Positions 32,794 to 42,300 of a stretch of 58,389 bases of DNA are shown here, piece by piece; position 1 is the first letter of the stretch; each line of letters begins with the position of its first letter. The notes beneath the pieces were generated by a model. That model did no database searches. It was not told the DNA's origin and worked only from the letters and a program-made list of their open reading frames with translations. The position numbers and the translations under genes were made by a program. Source of the stretch: Thermoanaerobaculia bacterium. Lineage in GTDB: Bacteria > Acidobacteriota > Thermoanaerobaculia > UBA5066. Location of the stretch: contig JAJVIN010000033.1 in NCBI GenBank assembly GCA_022071945.1, positions 1 through 58,389 on the forward strand. The letters run 5' to 3'.

Positions 32794-35162
32794 GGCGCAT
32801 CTCCCTCGCCGTCCTCGTGACGGCCCTTCTCTTCTTTCCCAGTGCTTCCCGGGCGGCGACTCTCGAGGAACAGATTCGCGAGAGCACGCGCCAGGCGAAC
32901 TGGACACGCGTGTTGGAGCTTCTGGTGGTCCTGAGGAACCAGCAGGCGGATGTGTACATCCAGGGCGACTATGACTACCTGACCGGCCGGGCCCTGGCCT
33001 CGCTCGGGAGAGTCGACGAGGCTCTCCCGAGGTTCGAGCGGTTCACTCAGTCGCCTCCGAGCCGGCTGGCCGTGCCCGCGCGCCTGGCCGCGGCAGAGCT
33101 CAGGCTTCAAAAAGGCGAGGGCCGCCGCGCGATGGAACTGCTCTTTCCGCTTCTGGAGAGACAGGACGGCGCCGTCTTGAGAAAGGCGGCCCGTCTGGTC
33201 CTCAACGAGCTCGAGCTCCGCCCGGATCCCGAGGTCCATGGACTTCTCGCGACCGTGAGAAAGAGGCTCGCCACGCGCGAGCGCCGCCGCCTGGATGCGG
33301 TCGAGGTCGACATCCTCGAGCGTTCTGGGCAGGGTCTCAAGGCGGAAGAGAAGCGTCTGTCACTCTGGCGGGAGAACCGGCGCGACGATGCCGCCGCGCT
33401 CCTTCTCGCGCGCCAGCCGTGGTTGGCGCGCCAGCCGTGGTTGGCGCGCCAGCTGGCCGGCAAGAGGATCGAGGATGTGTCCCTGGAGACTCTCGATGAG
33501 CTCGTCGCCACGGCCCGGTCCCAGCGGGATTTCGAGCTGGCCGAGAGGCTCGCCCATGAGAGGCTGGGCAGAACCGCCTCTCTCTCCGAGCCCTGGCCCC
33601 GTCTCACGGCCCTCTTCGAGCTCGGCCGCCTGAACGCGGCGCGCGGTCACTTCCAGGAGTCCGAGGTCGCGTACCGAAAGATCCTGGCGGAAGAGAAGGC
33701 GCACGCGAGGAAGGCCGGAACGAAGGGCGACACGACGGCGGGCACGCCGGGCTTTTATGCCCGCGTTCGATTCAACCTCGCGGCCATCCTCGAACGGGAG
33801 GGCCAGATCGAGGAGGCGATCAAGGAGTTCCGGGCGGTCGAGAGTGTCAAGGAATCCACATCGGGACTCGCCGCGATCCAGAGGGCCCGCATCGAGATCC
33901 GGCGCGGAAACCTCGACCGCGCCGAGTCCATCCTCAAGGAGCCGCTCGTTCTCAGGCAGCCGGGACGGATCGAGAGCCTCTTGCACCTGCTCGTGCGGCG
34001 CTCGGAGGCGTCCGACGCAAAGGGGGCCGCCCGGGTTCTCCTCATCCTCGAGACGATGGCGAAGAGACGCCAGCTTCCCGAGCCCTGGAAGAGCGAGCTC
34101 CCGCTGTGGCGGGGCCGTGTCGCGGAAGCGGGCGGCCAGCTCGGCGCGGCCTTCGCCTCGTATGAGGGCCTTCTCGTCGATTCGCCGTACTCGGCCGCCG
34201 GGGAGGTGATCCGGACCCGCGTGGCGCTCTTCCCCCAGAAACTGAGGGAACAGCTCGCCCTCGAGCGCATCCAGGAAGGGCGGGCCCTGATGGGATCCGC
34301 CCGGGGGCTCGACGCCGCCCGGAAGCGATTCACCGCGGCCGCGATCCTGGGGTATCCGCAGGCGCGGGATCTGCTCAGGGATGTCTACGCGAACTCGCCC
34401 GCCTACGCGCCCCTGCTCGTGGCTCCCGAGTTCCCGGACGGGGAGCTGCCCGGCCTCTGCGGGGATGCCGCTGCCTGCCAGCTGATGCTCTTCGGTCTTC
34501 TGGCCGAGGCCGACCCTCTCGTTCGCGACGCGCGGGATCTGAGCTCGATCGGAGGATGCATCCTGGCGTCGCGCATCGCGGAGGTGGCCGATGCGGGCAC
34601 GTCGGCGCTGGAGGCCTCGGAGGCGCTCGTGCGCCGCGTTCCGCGGGGCTTCTACCGTCCCCTCCTGCCTGCCGGCATTCTGCGGGCGATGGCGCCGCGG
34701 CCGTTTGAGACCGCCGTGTCGGCAACCGCGAGGGAGCTGGGTGTTCCGGGCGAGCTGATCTACGCGGTGATGCGGCAGGAGAGCCGCTTCGATCGTGAGG
34801 CAGTCTCGCCGGCGGCCGCTCGCGGGTTGATGCAGCTGACGATCCCGACTGCGGTGGAGGCCGCCGTTGATCTCAGCGACCCAGCGCCGGCCTACGCCGA
34901 TCTCTACGATCCGCTCAAGTCGATCCGCCTGGGGGCTCAGACCCTCAAGAAGCTCCTCGATCGCTTCAAGGGTGACGTGGCTCCCGCCGCCGCCGCCTAC
35001 AACGCGGGACCGGGGCAGACCCTCCTCTGGTGTGAAGGAGCCTCGTTTCCTCTCGAGACGCTCCTCGCGTCGATCAATTACGCCGAGACGCGCACGTACG
35101 TGAGGCACGTCGTGGCCAACTGGCTCCTTTACAGAAGCGCCGGTTCCGCCTCCCCGCGCTGA
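32778..35162 (+). CDS. slt: Secreted soluble lytic transglycosylase (Slt70-like)
   Basis: This 794-residue protein has a signal sequence (SLAVLVTALLFFPSASRAA), a long helical superhelix (about 30-600) with TPR-like repeats, and a C-terminal SLT domain. The catalytic acid is Glu668 in MRQESRFD, followed by the GLMQL and AAYNAGPG motifs. It cleaves peptidoglycan glycan strands to give anhydromuramic ends. The frame begins at GTG 32778 inside the HIT gene. A three-unit 18-bp repeat adds LARQPWLARQPWLARQ at about 210-227 in the superhelix. It converges on the SurA-like gene 8 bp away. Confidence 0.9.
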   Translation: MAPRLRRISLAVLVTALLFFPSASRAATLEEQIRESTRQANWTRVLELLVVLRNQQADVYIQGDYDYLTGRALASLGRVDEALPRFERFTQSPPSRLAVPARLAAAELRLQKGEGRRAMELLFPLLERQDGAVLRKAARLVLNELELRPDPEVHGLLATVRKRLATRERRRLDAVEVDILERSGQGLKAEEKRLSLWRENRRDDAAALLLARQPWLARQPWLARQLAGKRIEDVSLETLDELVATARSQRDFELAERLAHERLGRTASLSEPWPRLTALFELGRLNAARGHFQESEVAYRKILAEEKAHARKAGTKGDTTAGTPGFYARVRFNLAAILEREGQIEEAIKEFRAVESVKESTSGLAAIQRARIEIRRGNLDRAESILKEPLVLRQPGRIESLLHLLVRRSEASDAKGAARVLLILETMAKRRQLPEPWKSELPLWRGRVAEAGGQLGAAFASYEGLLVDSPYSAAGEVIRTRVALFPQKLREQLALERIQEGRALMGSARGLDAARKRFTAAAILGYPQARDLLRDVYANSPAYAPLLVAPEFPDGELPGLCGDAAACQLMLFGLLAEADPLVRDARDLSSIGGCILASRIAEVADAGTSALEASEALVRRVPRGFYRPLLPAGILRAMAPRPFETAVSATARELGVPGELIYAVMRQESRFDREAVSPAAARGLMQLTIPTAVEAAVDLSDPAPAYADLYDPLKSIRLGAQTLKKLLDRFKGDVAPAAAAYNAGPGQTLLWCEGASFPLETLLASINYAETRTYVRHVVANWLLYRSAGSASPR
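33405..33458. repeat. In-frame 18-bp tandem repeat with GGCGCGCC core in slt
   Basis: Three 18-bp units (33405-33422, 33423-33440, 33441-33458) share the core GGCGCGCCAG; the best is TTGGCGCGCCAGCCGTGG. They encode LARQPW, LARQPW and LARQLA. The core TTGGCGCGCCA and the period match the repeat at 1497-1541 in an unrelated gene, though the two are read in different frames and orientations relative to coding. Confidence 0.85.
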
Positions 35163-35170
35163 CCCCGGGG

Positions 35171-35860
35171 CTATCTCTCCTGTGAGCGGGGCCCCCGGCG
35201 GTAGACCAGGATCCGCGTCTTTTGCCGGAGCTCCTCCGTCCACCGTTCGATCTCGGCGTTCAGACGCCGTTCGCGGACGAGGACGACGAGTTGATCCTGG
35301 ATGGTGTCCAGGGGAGGGACGGCCGTCAGGCCCCGGGCGAGGGCCTCGGTGCGGAAGGGCCCCTCATAGAACTCCTCGATGTCCTTCTGCGTGATGCGGA
35401 TCCTGGGGAGGAGCCGGTCGCGGAGATACGTGTCGAGGGCGAGCGCGCGCTTGACCCAGTTCTTTGCCTCTCCAACCGTGACTCCCGCCGAAAGGAGCAC
35501 CTCCGAATAGGGCTTCCCCTCCCGCGCCTCGACCCGGCGGGCGATCTCCTCGTACTTCTTCTCGACTTCCCTCGGATCGGGTTCGAAGCCTCCGGTCGAT
35601 CGCAGCTCCCTTTCCCGCAGGAGGTCGGTGATGAGTTCGGAGAGGACACGATCGCGGTACTGCGTCAGGGTTTCATCGGATTTCTTGGGGATGATGCGAG
35701 ACCCCGAGAATCGCTCGACTTCACTCTCCAGGATGATCTCGTCTCCGACGACCGCCACGATTCTGTCGAGGATGCGGAACTCCTTCTCGGGACGCGCCTC
35801 TTCCGCTCTGGCCACGAAGGCAAGGGCGAGAAGGAGAGCGAAGAGGCCCGCACGCACCAC
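35171..35860 (-). CDS. SurA N-terminal-domain periplasmic chaperone-like protein
   Basis: About 229 residues: a signal sequence (VRAGLFALLLALAFVARA), a SurA-type N-terminal chaperone domain (ILDRIVAVVGDEIILESEVE) with the characteristic helical region and then a C-terminal helix. No parvulin prolyl-isomerase domain is present, so any role is in chaperoning outer-membrane or secreted proteins. The start is a GTG pair at 35855-35860; a long Arg-rich frame extension upstream is antisense to rsmI and is rejected. It is divergent from rsmI with about 26 bp between the starts. Confidence 0.8.
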   Translation of the reverse strand: MVRAGLFALLLALAFVARAEEARPEKEFRILDRIVAVVGDEIILESEVERFSGSRIIPKKSDETLTQYRDRVLSELITDLLRERELRSTGGFEPDPREVEKKYEEIARRVEAREGKPYSEVLLSAGVTVGEAKNWVKRALALDTYLRDRLLPRIRITQKDIEEFYEGPFRTEALARGLTAVPPLDTIQDQLVVLVRERRLNAEIERWTEELRQKTRILVYRRGPRSQER

Positions 35861-35886
35861 CGGGAGATTCAGGCTACGATCGCGGC

Positions 35887-36603
35887 GTGTCAAACCCGGA
35901 GACGAAGGGGAAGCTCGTCGTCGTCGCGACGCCGATCGGCAACCTCGAGGACATCTCCCCGCGCGCTCTTGCGGTCCTTTCGAGCGCGAGCGTGGTCTTC
36001 TGCGAGGACACGCGCCGGACCTCGAACCTCTTCTCGCGGCACGGGATCGCGACACCCAGAATCTCGTGTCACGAGCACAACGAGTACCGGCGAAGAGGAG
36101 AGATCCTGGCGCGCCTGGAGGCGGGGGAGACCGTCGCCCTCGTCTCGGATGCCGGGACTCCGCTGATTTCCGATCCGGGCGAGCGCGTCGTGGCGTCCGC
36201 CATCGGGGCGGGGCTTCGGGTCGAGCCGGTGCCCGGCCCCTCGGCCGTCACCGCGCTTCTGAGTGTCTGCGGATTCCCGTGCGTCCCCTTCTCGTTTCTC
36301 GGGTTTCCACCTCCCCGGCAGGGCGAGCGGTCTCGCTTCTATGCCTCGTTCGCGTCCCGAGCGGAGACGAGGGTCCTCTTCGAGTCCCCGTTCCGGATCG
36401 TGGAGTCCTTGAAGGCGATGGCCGCCGCCTGGAACGATCCGTTCGTCGCCGTGGGCCGCGAGCTGACGAAGCTCCACGAGGAGATTCTGCGCGGACGCGC
36501 CTCGGCGCTCTCGGAAACCCTGGACGCCCGGACGAGTATCAAGGGGGAGTTCGTGATCGCCGCGGCGCCCCCGGACTTTCCGGGATTCGCCGCGGCGCCC
36601 TGA
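35887..36603 (+). CDS. rsmI: 16S rRNA (cytidine1402-2-prime-O)-methyltransferase RsmI
   Basis: This 238-residue SAM enzyme of the tetrapyrrole-methylase fold methylates the ribose of C1402 in the decoding centre. Motifs seen are ATPIGNLEDISPRAL, EDTRRTSNL, SDAGTPLISDPG and PGPSAVTALL. It is shorter than E. coli RsmI (about 286) because the C-terminal extension is missing, a common variation. It starts with GTG. The ABC transporter operon follows after 7 bp. Confidence 0.94.
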   Translation: MSNPETKGKLVVVATPIGNLEDISPRALAVLSSASVVFCEDTRRTSNLFSRHGIATPRISCHEHNEYRRRGEILARLEAGETVALVSDAGTPLISDPGERVVASAIGAGLRVEPVPGPSAVTALLSVCGFPCVPFSFLGFPPPRQGERSRFYASFASRAETRVLFESPFRIVESLKAMAAAWNDPFVAVGRELTKLHEEILRGRASALSETLDARTSIKGEFVIAAAPPDFPGFAAAP

Positions 36604-36610
36604 AGAAGCG

Positions 36611-37678
36611 ATGACCTCCCCGCTCGTTTTCGTGAAGGATCTCGTCAAGACGTTTGAGGTCCAAAAGAAGGCACCCGGCCTGATGGGGGCCGTCAAGGGT
36701 CTCTTCTCTTCCGAGACGGTCACCCTCACGGCCGTCGACGGCGTGTCGTTTTCCCTCGCCCGCGGCGAAATGGTGGGCTACATCGGGCCCAATGGCGCGG
36801 GGAAGTCGACCACGATCAAGATGTTGACGGGGATCTTGACCCCGACCTCGGGAACTCTCGAGGTGGACGGGATGGTGCCGTTTCGGGACCGCCGGACGTA
36901 CACCCGCCGCATCGGTGTCGTCTTCGGCCAGCGCACACAACTCTGGTGGGACATCGCCGTCGTCGAGAGCTTCCGGCTCCTGAAGGAGATCTACGAGATC
37001 TCCGATCACGACTACGGCCTCCGGATGAAGGAATTCGACGAGCTCTTGGAGATTGGCCGCTACCTGGACCAACCCGTCCGCAAGCTCTCTCTCGGCGAGC
37101 GGATGCGGTGCGATCTGGCGGCCTCGTTGCTCCACGCCCCGCCGCTCCTGTTTCTCGACGAACCGACCATCGGGCTCGACGTGGTGGCGAAGGCGAATGT
37201 CCGGGCGTTTCTGGCGGAGGTGAATCGGACGCTCGAAACGACCGTCATCCTGACGACCCACGATCTCGACGACATCGAGGAGCTGTGTCAGAGGGTCCTC
37301 CTGATCGACCACGGAAAACTCCTCTACGACGGGCCGATCTCGGGGCTGAGGGATCGATACCTCCCGGAGGTGAGAATTCGTTTCGACCTGAAGGACTCCG
37401 CCCTCTCCGGGAAGAGGCTCGAGATCTCGGGGATTGAGGCCGAGAACCTGGGGCAGAACCGGTTCCAGGTCGTCGTCGACCTGCGAAAGATGGCGTCCGC
37501 GGACGTGATCCGCGAGGTGGTCAACCGGTACCCCGTCGTCGACCTGTCGGTCTTTGAGCCCGACATCGAGGAGGTCGTCGGGCGGATCTACAAGGATCAT
37601 GGGCGGGCTCTCCCTGGCGCGCCCGTCTCCGAGAGGCCGGCGACCCAGGTCCGCGCCTCCTCGATCCGGCGAGGCTGA
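36611..37678 (+). CDS. ABC-2 type exporter ATP-binding protein
   Basis: This 355-residue ATPase has Walker A GPNGAGKST, a LSLGERMRCDLA signature, Walker B LLFLDEPTIGLD and a switch His in TTHDLDD. The C-terminal 90 residues form the extra domain of NatA/drug-exporter ATPases. With the two DUF990-like permeases that follow, it forms a complete exporter; the cargo is unknown. The gene lies 7 bp after rsmI and 8 bp before the first permease. Confidence 0.93.
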   Translation: MTSPLVFVKDLVKTFEVQKKAPGLMGAVKGLFSSETVTLTAVDGVSFSLARGEMVGYIGPNGAGKSTTIKMLTGILTPTSGTLEVDGMVPFRDRRTYTRRIGVVFGQRTQLWWDIAVVESFRLLKEIYEISDHDYGLRMKEFDELLEIGRYLDQPVRKLSLGERMRCDLAASLLHAPPLLFLDEPTIGLDVVAKANVRAFLAEVNRTLETTVILTTHDLDDIEELCQRVLLIDHGKLLYDGPISGLRDRYLPEVRIRFDLKDSALSGKRLEISGIEAENLGQNRFQVVVDLRKMASADVIREVVNRYPVVDLSVFEPDIEEVVGRIYKDHGRALPGAPVSERPATQVRASSIRRG

Positions 37679-37686
37679 GGAGCCCC

Positions 37687-38487
37687 GTGCGGCCGTATCT
37701 CGCGTTCGCGCGCGCCTCGTTCCTGAATCTCCTCGCGTACCGGGCCCGCTACTTCGTGGGGATCCTCACCTACTTCTTCAACGTCACGGTCTGGTACTAC
37801 ATCTGGAAGGCGCTCTTTTCGGAGGTTCCGCCCGGTGGAACCCTCGGGGGCTTCACGTTTCCCGAGATGCTGACCTACGTCGCCACTGGCTGGGTCCTCC
37901 GGAGTTTCTACTTCAACGAGATCGACCGCGAGATCGCCGTCCAGGTCCAGGAGGGCCGGATGGCGATGGCCCTCATCAAGCCGGTCGATTACCAGGCGAT
38001 GACGATCGTCCAGTCTCTCGGCGAGAGCGTCTTTCGCGCGGGCTTCTTTGCCGCTCCGATCGCCCTCGTGCTCCTGGCCGTCTATCCTGTGTCACTGCCG
38101 GCCTCGCCCTCGGCCGCTCTCCTGTGCGGCGTGTCGGGGATCCTGTCCGCCCTCCTCGTGGCGGCCATCAACTTCTGCGTCGGGCTGATCGCGATCAGGA
38201 CCTACTCGATCCTCGGGTTCCTCAGGGCCAAGTACATGGTCCTCGAGCTCCTCTCCGGCCTTCTGATCCCGCCGGCGTTCTTTCCGGAAAAGGTGCGTCC
38301 CGTACTCGACTGGCTGCCGTTCCTGCACATGAACTTCACGCCCGGACGGATCTATCTCGGGCTGGTCAGCGGGCGGGCGGCCCTGGAGGTCCTGGCCCTG
38401 CAGGCTTTCTGGGTCGTGGCTCTCCTCTTTCTGGGGCAGGTGCTCTGGAGGCGAACTGCCCGCCACATCGAGTCGATGGGGGGGTGA
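37687..38487 (+). CDS. ABC-2 family permease, first subunit
   Basis: This 266-residue integral membrane protein has six hydrophobic segments and the ABC-2/DUF990 layout (RARYFVGILTYFFNVTVWYYIW at the start, a long cytoplasmic segment, then VLWRRTARHIESMGG at the end). The start is GTG with GAGGAG upstream. It pairs with the next gene to make a heterodimeric transmembrane pore driven by the upstream ATPase. Confidence 0.88.
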   Translation: MRPYLAFARASFLNLLAYRARYFVGILTYFFNVTVWYYIWKALFSEVPPGGTLGGFTFPEMLTYVATGWVLRSFYFNEIDREIAVQVQEGRMAMALIKPVDYQAMTIVQSLGESVFRAGFFAAPIALVLLAVYPVSLPASPSAALLCGVSGILSALLVAAINFCVGLIAIRTYSILGFLRAKYMVLELLSGLLIPPAFFPEKVRPVLDWLPFLHMNFTPGRIYLGLVSGRAALEVLALQAFWVVALLFLGQVLWRRTARHIESMGG

Positions 38488-38488
38488 G

Positions 38489-39286
38489 GTGAAAGAAGTC
38501 CGCCGTCATGCCCGTCTCTTGGGCTTGTACTTTTCGCAGTACGCCAAGGCCCGTCTGGAGCACCGGGTCGACTTCTTCACCTCGGTGTTCGCGTCGTTTG
38601 CGGGAACGGCCGCGTCGTTCTCCGTCGTGTTGCTGCTGTTCTCGCGGTTTCCCCACCTGGGAGGCTGGACCTTTCCCGAGATCGTCTTTCTTTACGGCTT
38701 CTCTCTCGTGCCGTTCGGGCTCTTCAACGTCGTGTCTCCGAACCTGTACGAGTTCTCGGGGCGCTACCTGACCGAGGGGCGCTTCGACCGGATCCTGCTG
38801 CGGCCGGTGTCCCCGCTGTTCCAGATTCTGTTCGAGTCGTTCCGTCTCGAGTCGCTGCAGGAGGTCGTCACCGGGACTCTCGCGGTCGTCTGGGCGGTCC
38901 GGCGGCTTCCGGATGTGTCGATGGCGGGCCTCTGGCTGCTGCCGCTCTGGGCCGTTTTCGGAGCGGTGATCTACGTTTCGATCTTTGCGATCTTAACGGC
39001 CCTCGGGTTCTGGATCGAGGACCGGATCGGCATCGCGCCTCCCGTCTTCAATCTGATGTCGTTCGGGCGGTATCCGCTGACGATCTACGACCTGAAGGTG
39101 AGGGTGCTCCTCTCGAGCGTGATTCCGTTCGCCTTCGCGAGCTTCTACCCGACCGTCCTGGCCCTTCGGAAGGCGGAGTTCATTCCCTTCTTCGCCGTGG
39201 TTCCCTTCGTTTCGGCCGCGAGCCTTCTGCTCGCGGTCTTCCTGTGGAGGGTGGGGGTCCAGAAGTACGGCTCGACGGGGAGCTGA
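38489..39286 (+). CDS. ABC-2 family permease, second subunit
   Basis: This 265-residue paralogue of the preceding permease has six hydrophobic segments and the shared FPEIVFLYGF motif (TFPEMLTYVA in its partner). The GTG start is one base after the upstream stop, so translation is coupled. It is the last gene of the operon and converges on the S8 protease, with a hairpin in the 88-bp gap. Confidence 0.88.
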   Translation: MKEVRRHARLLGLYFSQYAKARLEHRVDFFTSVFASFAGTAASFSVVLLLFSRFPHLGGWTFPEIVFLYGFSLVPFGLFNVVSPNLYEFSGRYLTEGRFDRILLRPVSPLFQILFESFRLESLQEVVTGTLAVVWAVRRLPDVSMAGLWLLPLWAVFGAVIYVSIFAILTALGFWIEDRIGIAPPVFNLMSFGRYPLTIYDLKVRVLLSSVIPFAFASFYPTVLALRKAEFIPFFAVVPFVSAASLLLAVFLWRVGVQKYGSTGS

Positions 39287-39310
39287 CGGGGATCTGGTCC
39301 GGGCCCTTGT

Positions 39311-39349
39311 GGAAGAAAGAAGGAGCCCGCGGGAACTCTCGCGGGCTCC
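39311..39349 (-). terminator. Intrinsic terminator between ABC operon and S8 protease
   Basis: A 10-bp perfect stem, GGAGCCCGCG/CGCGGGCTCC with an 8-base loop, lies at 39322-39349. On the minus strand it is followed by a T-rich TTCTTTCTTCC, so it should end the S8 protease transcript; it could also slow transcription from the ABC side. Confidence 0.75.
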
Positions 39350-39374
39350 TGGACAGGACCGGGGCGAAGGCGGA

Positions 39375-42300
39375 CTACGGATTGGGAACGAGGACGAGCG
39401 TACGGGCGAGGAGCTCGCCGGTCTGTGCCCGGTTGAGGGGGTCGTACACGCACATCGTCAGGTTGTTCCCGGGCGAGCCGCCGCAGCCGACCGTCATCCT
39501 GTCGTTGAAGGCGACGTTGATCTCCCGTCTGGGCCATCCCGCCGTCTTCATCCCGGCGTCGGTCCACCCGCTGCAGGCCGGGTAAGGTTCGGTACAGCCC
39601 GGGTCGATCTCACCGATTCCGGCCAGAAGGGACGGGAGGAGGGTCCCCTGCTTCAGCCTCTGCAGGAAGGTGATGGCCTCCGCGCGGTTGAGCGTCCGTT
39701 CCGGGAGGTAGCAGAGTCCCGGGCCCTCCGGGCACGGCGATCCGACGGTGACGCCCCACGTCTTGATCCAGTGGATGGGGAGCCACAGGGGGTGCGTGCA
39801 GGGGACGTCGGTGAAATCCGTCGAGCCGCCCTGTCCGTCGTCGGTGCATGTGGCGGGCTGCAACGATATGGACCCGGTCCGCCACCACTGGTAGGCACGA
39901 GCGAGATAGAGAGCCATCAGGCCCCGGGTGACGGGGGTGGTGGGCGCGAACTGCGGACCGGCGGCGACAGCGTCGAAGTCGGGCTCGAGGAGTCCCGTGT
40001 CCACCACCTGTGAGGAGGACTCGAAGAAGTACTCGTTCTCGCCGACATCCGTGAAGGCGCGCAGCGCCACGGCGCGGAGGAGCCGGGATTTCTCGACTCC
40101 GTCAATGGAGAGACCCGCGTCGTAGAAGCCGGCGGGCCTAGGGGATGGAGAGTAGAAGTACTGGGTGATCTGGGTCGTCGTGAAGACGGCGTTCTCGAGG
40201 ACGCCGGCCGCCACCCCGCTCCGCTCGATGAACGTCTTGGAGGAGGGCAGGAGGTTGTTGCCGTAGAAGTCGACCAGGGCGGACGAGTACCGCTCGAGCG
40301 TTCCCGGGACGATGGAGAGGACGCTGCCCGAGGCTGCGGCCGTCGAGAACGACTGCTGCAGGGACGTCGCTCCCGGCAGGCTCCCGCAGACGGGGAAGGC
40401 CGTCACGGACCAGTAGTAGGTCGTGCCCGGATTGAGCCGGATCGTCACGGCGGTCGTTCCGGCCGGAACCGTTCGCTGCCGCTTCAGGCCCGTGGCGGTG
40501 ACCCCCAGGGAGATCGCGTAGTACGCCGTGCCGAGAACAGGGGACCACTGCAGCGTGAGCTCGGTTGGCTGAGACGAAGCCCCGGGGGCCGGAGAGACGA
40601 GCGACGGACTGATCGCGGCCCACGGGCAGGTCCCCGTCGTGAAGCTCGCGATCTCGGAGGCCTTGGTCCCGCATCCGCTCAGGGCCTTGACCTGCCAGTA
40701 ATAGGTGGTGCCCGGGAACCAGACAGGGATGTAGGCGGACTTCGCCTGAGTCGTCGTGAGCCGTCTCTGGGGCGGGTTCACCGTGTCGAAGAGAACTTCG
40801 TACAGGTTGGCGTCGGGGTGCGTCCAGGTCAGGGCCCCGCCCGTGAATCCGGTGGCGTCCGGGGCCGGAGAGGTGAGAACCGGAGCGTTGGAAGAGGCCG
40901 CGACGACCTGAATGGTGGCGGACGTCGTCGCCGTGCAGCCGTTCTTCGTTGCCGTCAGCGTCAGGGTCGTCGTTCCGGCCGTGCCCGCGTCGAACGTCAC
41001 GGTCTTGGCCGTCCCGCCGGCGGTGATGGTCCCGTTCGTGATGGCCCAGTTGTAGGTGTCAAAACCGGCGGGGGCGGAAGCCTCGAGATTCTCGGCGCCG
41101 GGGCAGACGAGCTGAGGAGCGGTGATCGCGGCACCGGGGCGCGAGACCACGTTGACCTCTACGGACTTTGAAACCGTGCATCCGGACTTCGCCACGGTGG
41201 CGGAAAGGGCCAAGGTGCCGGGCCCGCCCGCGAGGTAGGTCAGGGTGGGGGTTCCCTGGCCGCCGAGGATCCGGCCGTTGGTGACCGTCCAGAGGTAGGT
41301 GTCGGCTCCTGGCGCGACCGAGGCCACGCCCGAAGGCGAGCCCGCGCAGATCTCGGCCGGAGCCGTGATGTCGGCCGAGGGTGGCGTGGCGTTGATCGAG
41401 ATCGACTTGCTGCTGGCGACGGTGCAGTTGCCCTTCGTCACGGTCAGGCCGAGCTGGATCGTGCCGCTGGTCCCGGCGGTGAAGACGATGGTCTTCGTGC
41501 CGGCTCCGCTGGTGATCGTGCCATTCGTGATCGTCCACATGTAGGAGTCGGCGTCCGGAAGACCCGAGGCGGTGTTGCCGGTCGACTCGGTGCAGACGAT
41601 GGAGGGCGCGGTAATCGCGGCCGAGACGAGCGGGACGCTCTTCGTGGCGGCTCCGCGGCACCCCGCCTTGGTGACCGTGACGGACAGAGAGACCGGGCCG
41701 GTCAGGCCGGCCGTGAAGGTGATGGCCGGCGTGTTGGCGGGTCCCTCTATCGTGCCGTTCGTGATGCTCCAGGAGTAGATGTCGGCCCCCTCGGGGACCG
41801 AGGCGGCGTTCTCGCTCGACCCGGCGCAGACCTGGGCCGGAGCCGTGATCTCGGTGGAAGGGGCGTCACAGGCCTCCCCGTTGTAGACGGCGATCGCGAA
41901 GTCCTGGTCCGTCGTGTCCGCGTTCCCCGGGATCCCGTCGCCGGCGATGTTGGCGGCCTTGACCCTCACGATGTAGGGCCCCGTCGTCCCGGCGGGCAGA
42001 AAGACCGCCTCGACGTTGTTGCGCGTGTCGAACGAGCCGCCCGTGACGGAGACCGCGTTGGCGAAAACGTTTCCCTTGTAGATCTGGGAGTTGACCTCGA
42101 CCTCGAGGTCGAGGTTGTTCACATACGAGGCCGAGGTCGTGCTCCCCGGGGCGTCCGTCCATGTCAGGACGATCCTGAGAGGCTTTGTCGGGTCGGAAAC
42201 CGTTCCCGAGATGCTGAAGGACTCGCCCGTCGCCGCGAGGGTGCGGGCCTGGTCGAAGACGGCGATCGGGGCTCCATCGATGAGGCGGTTGAGGGCCGCC

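Noticed and set aside
33360-35243. Open frame antisense to slt
   Set aside because: It covers the SLT domain in reverse and has no recognisable motif; the sense gene is clearly functional.
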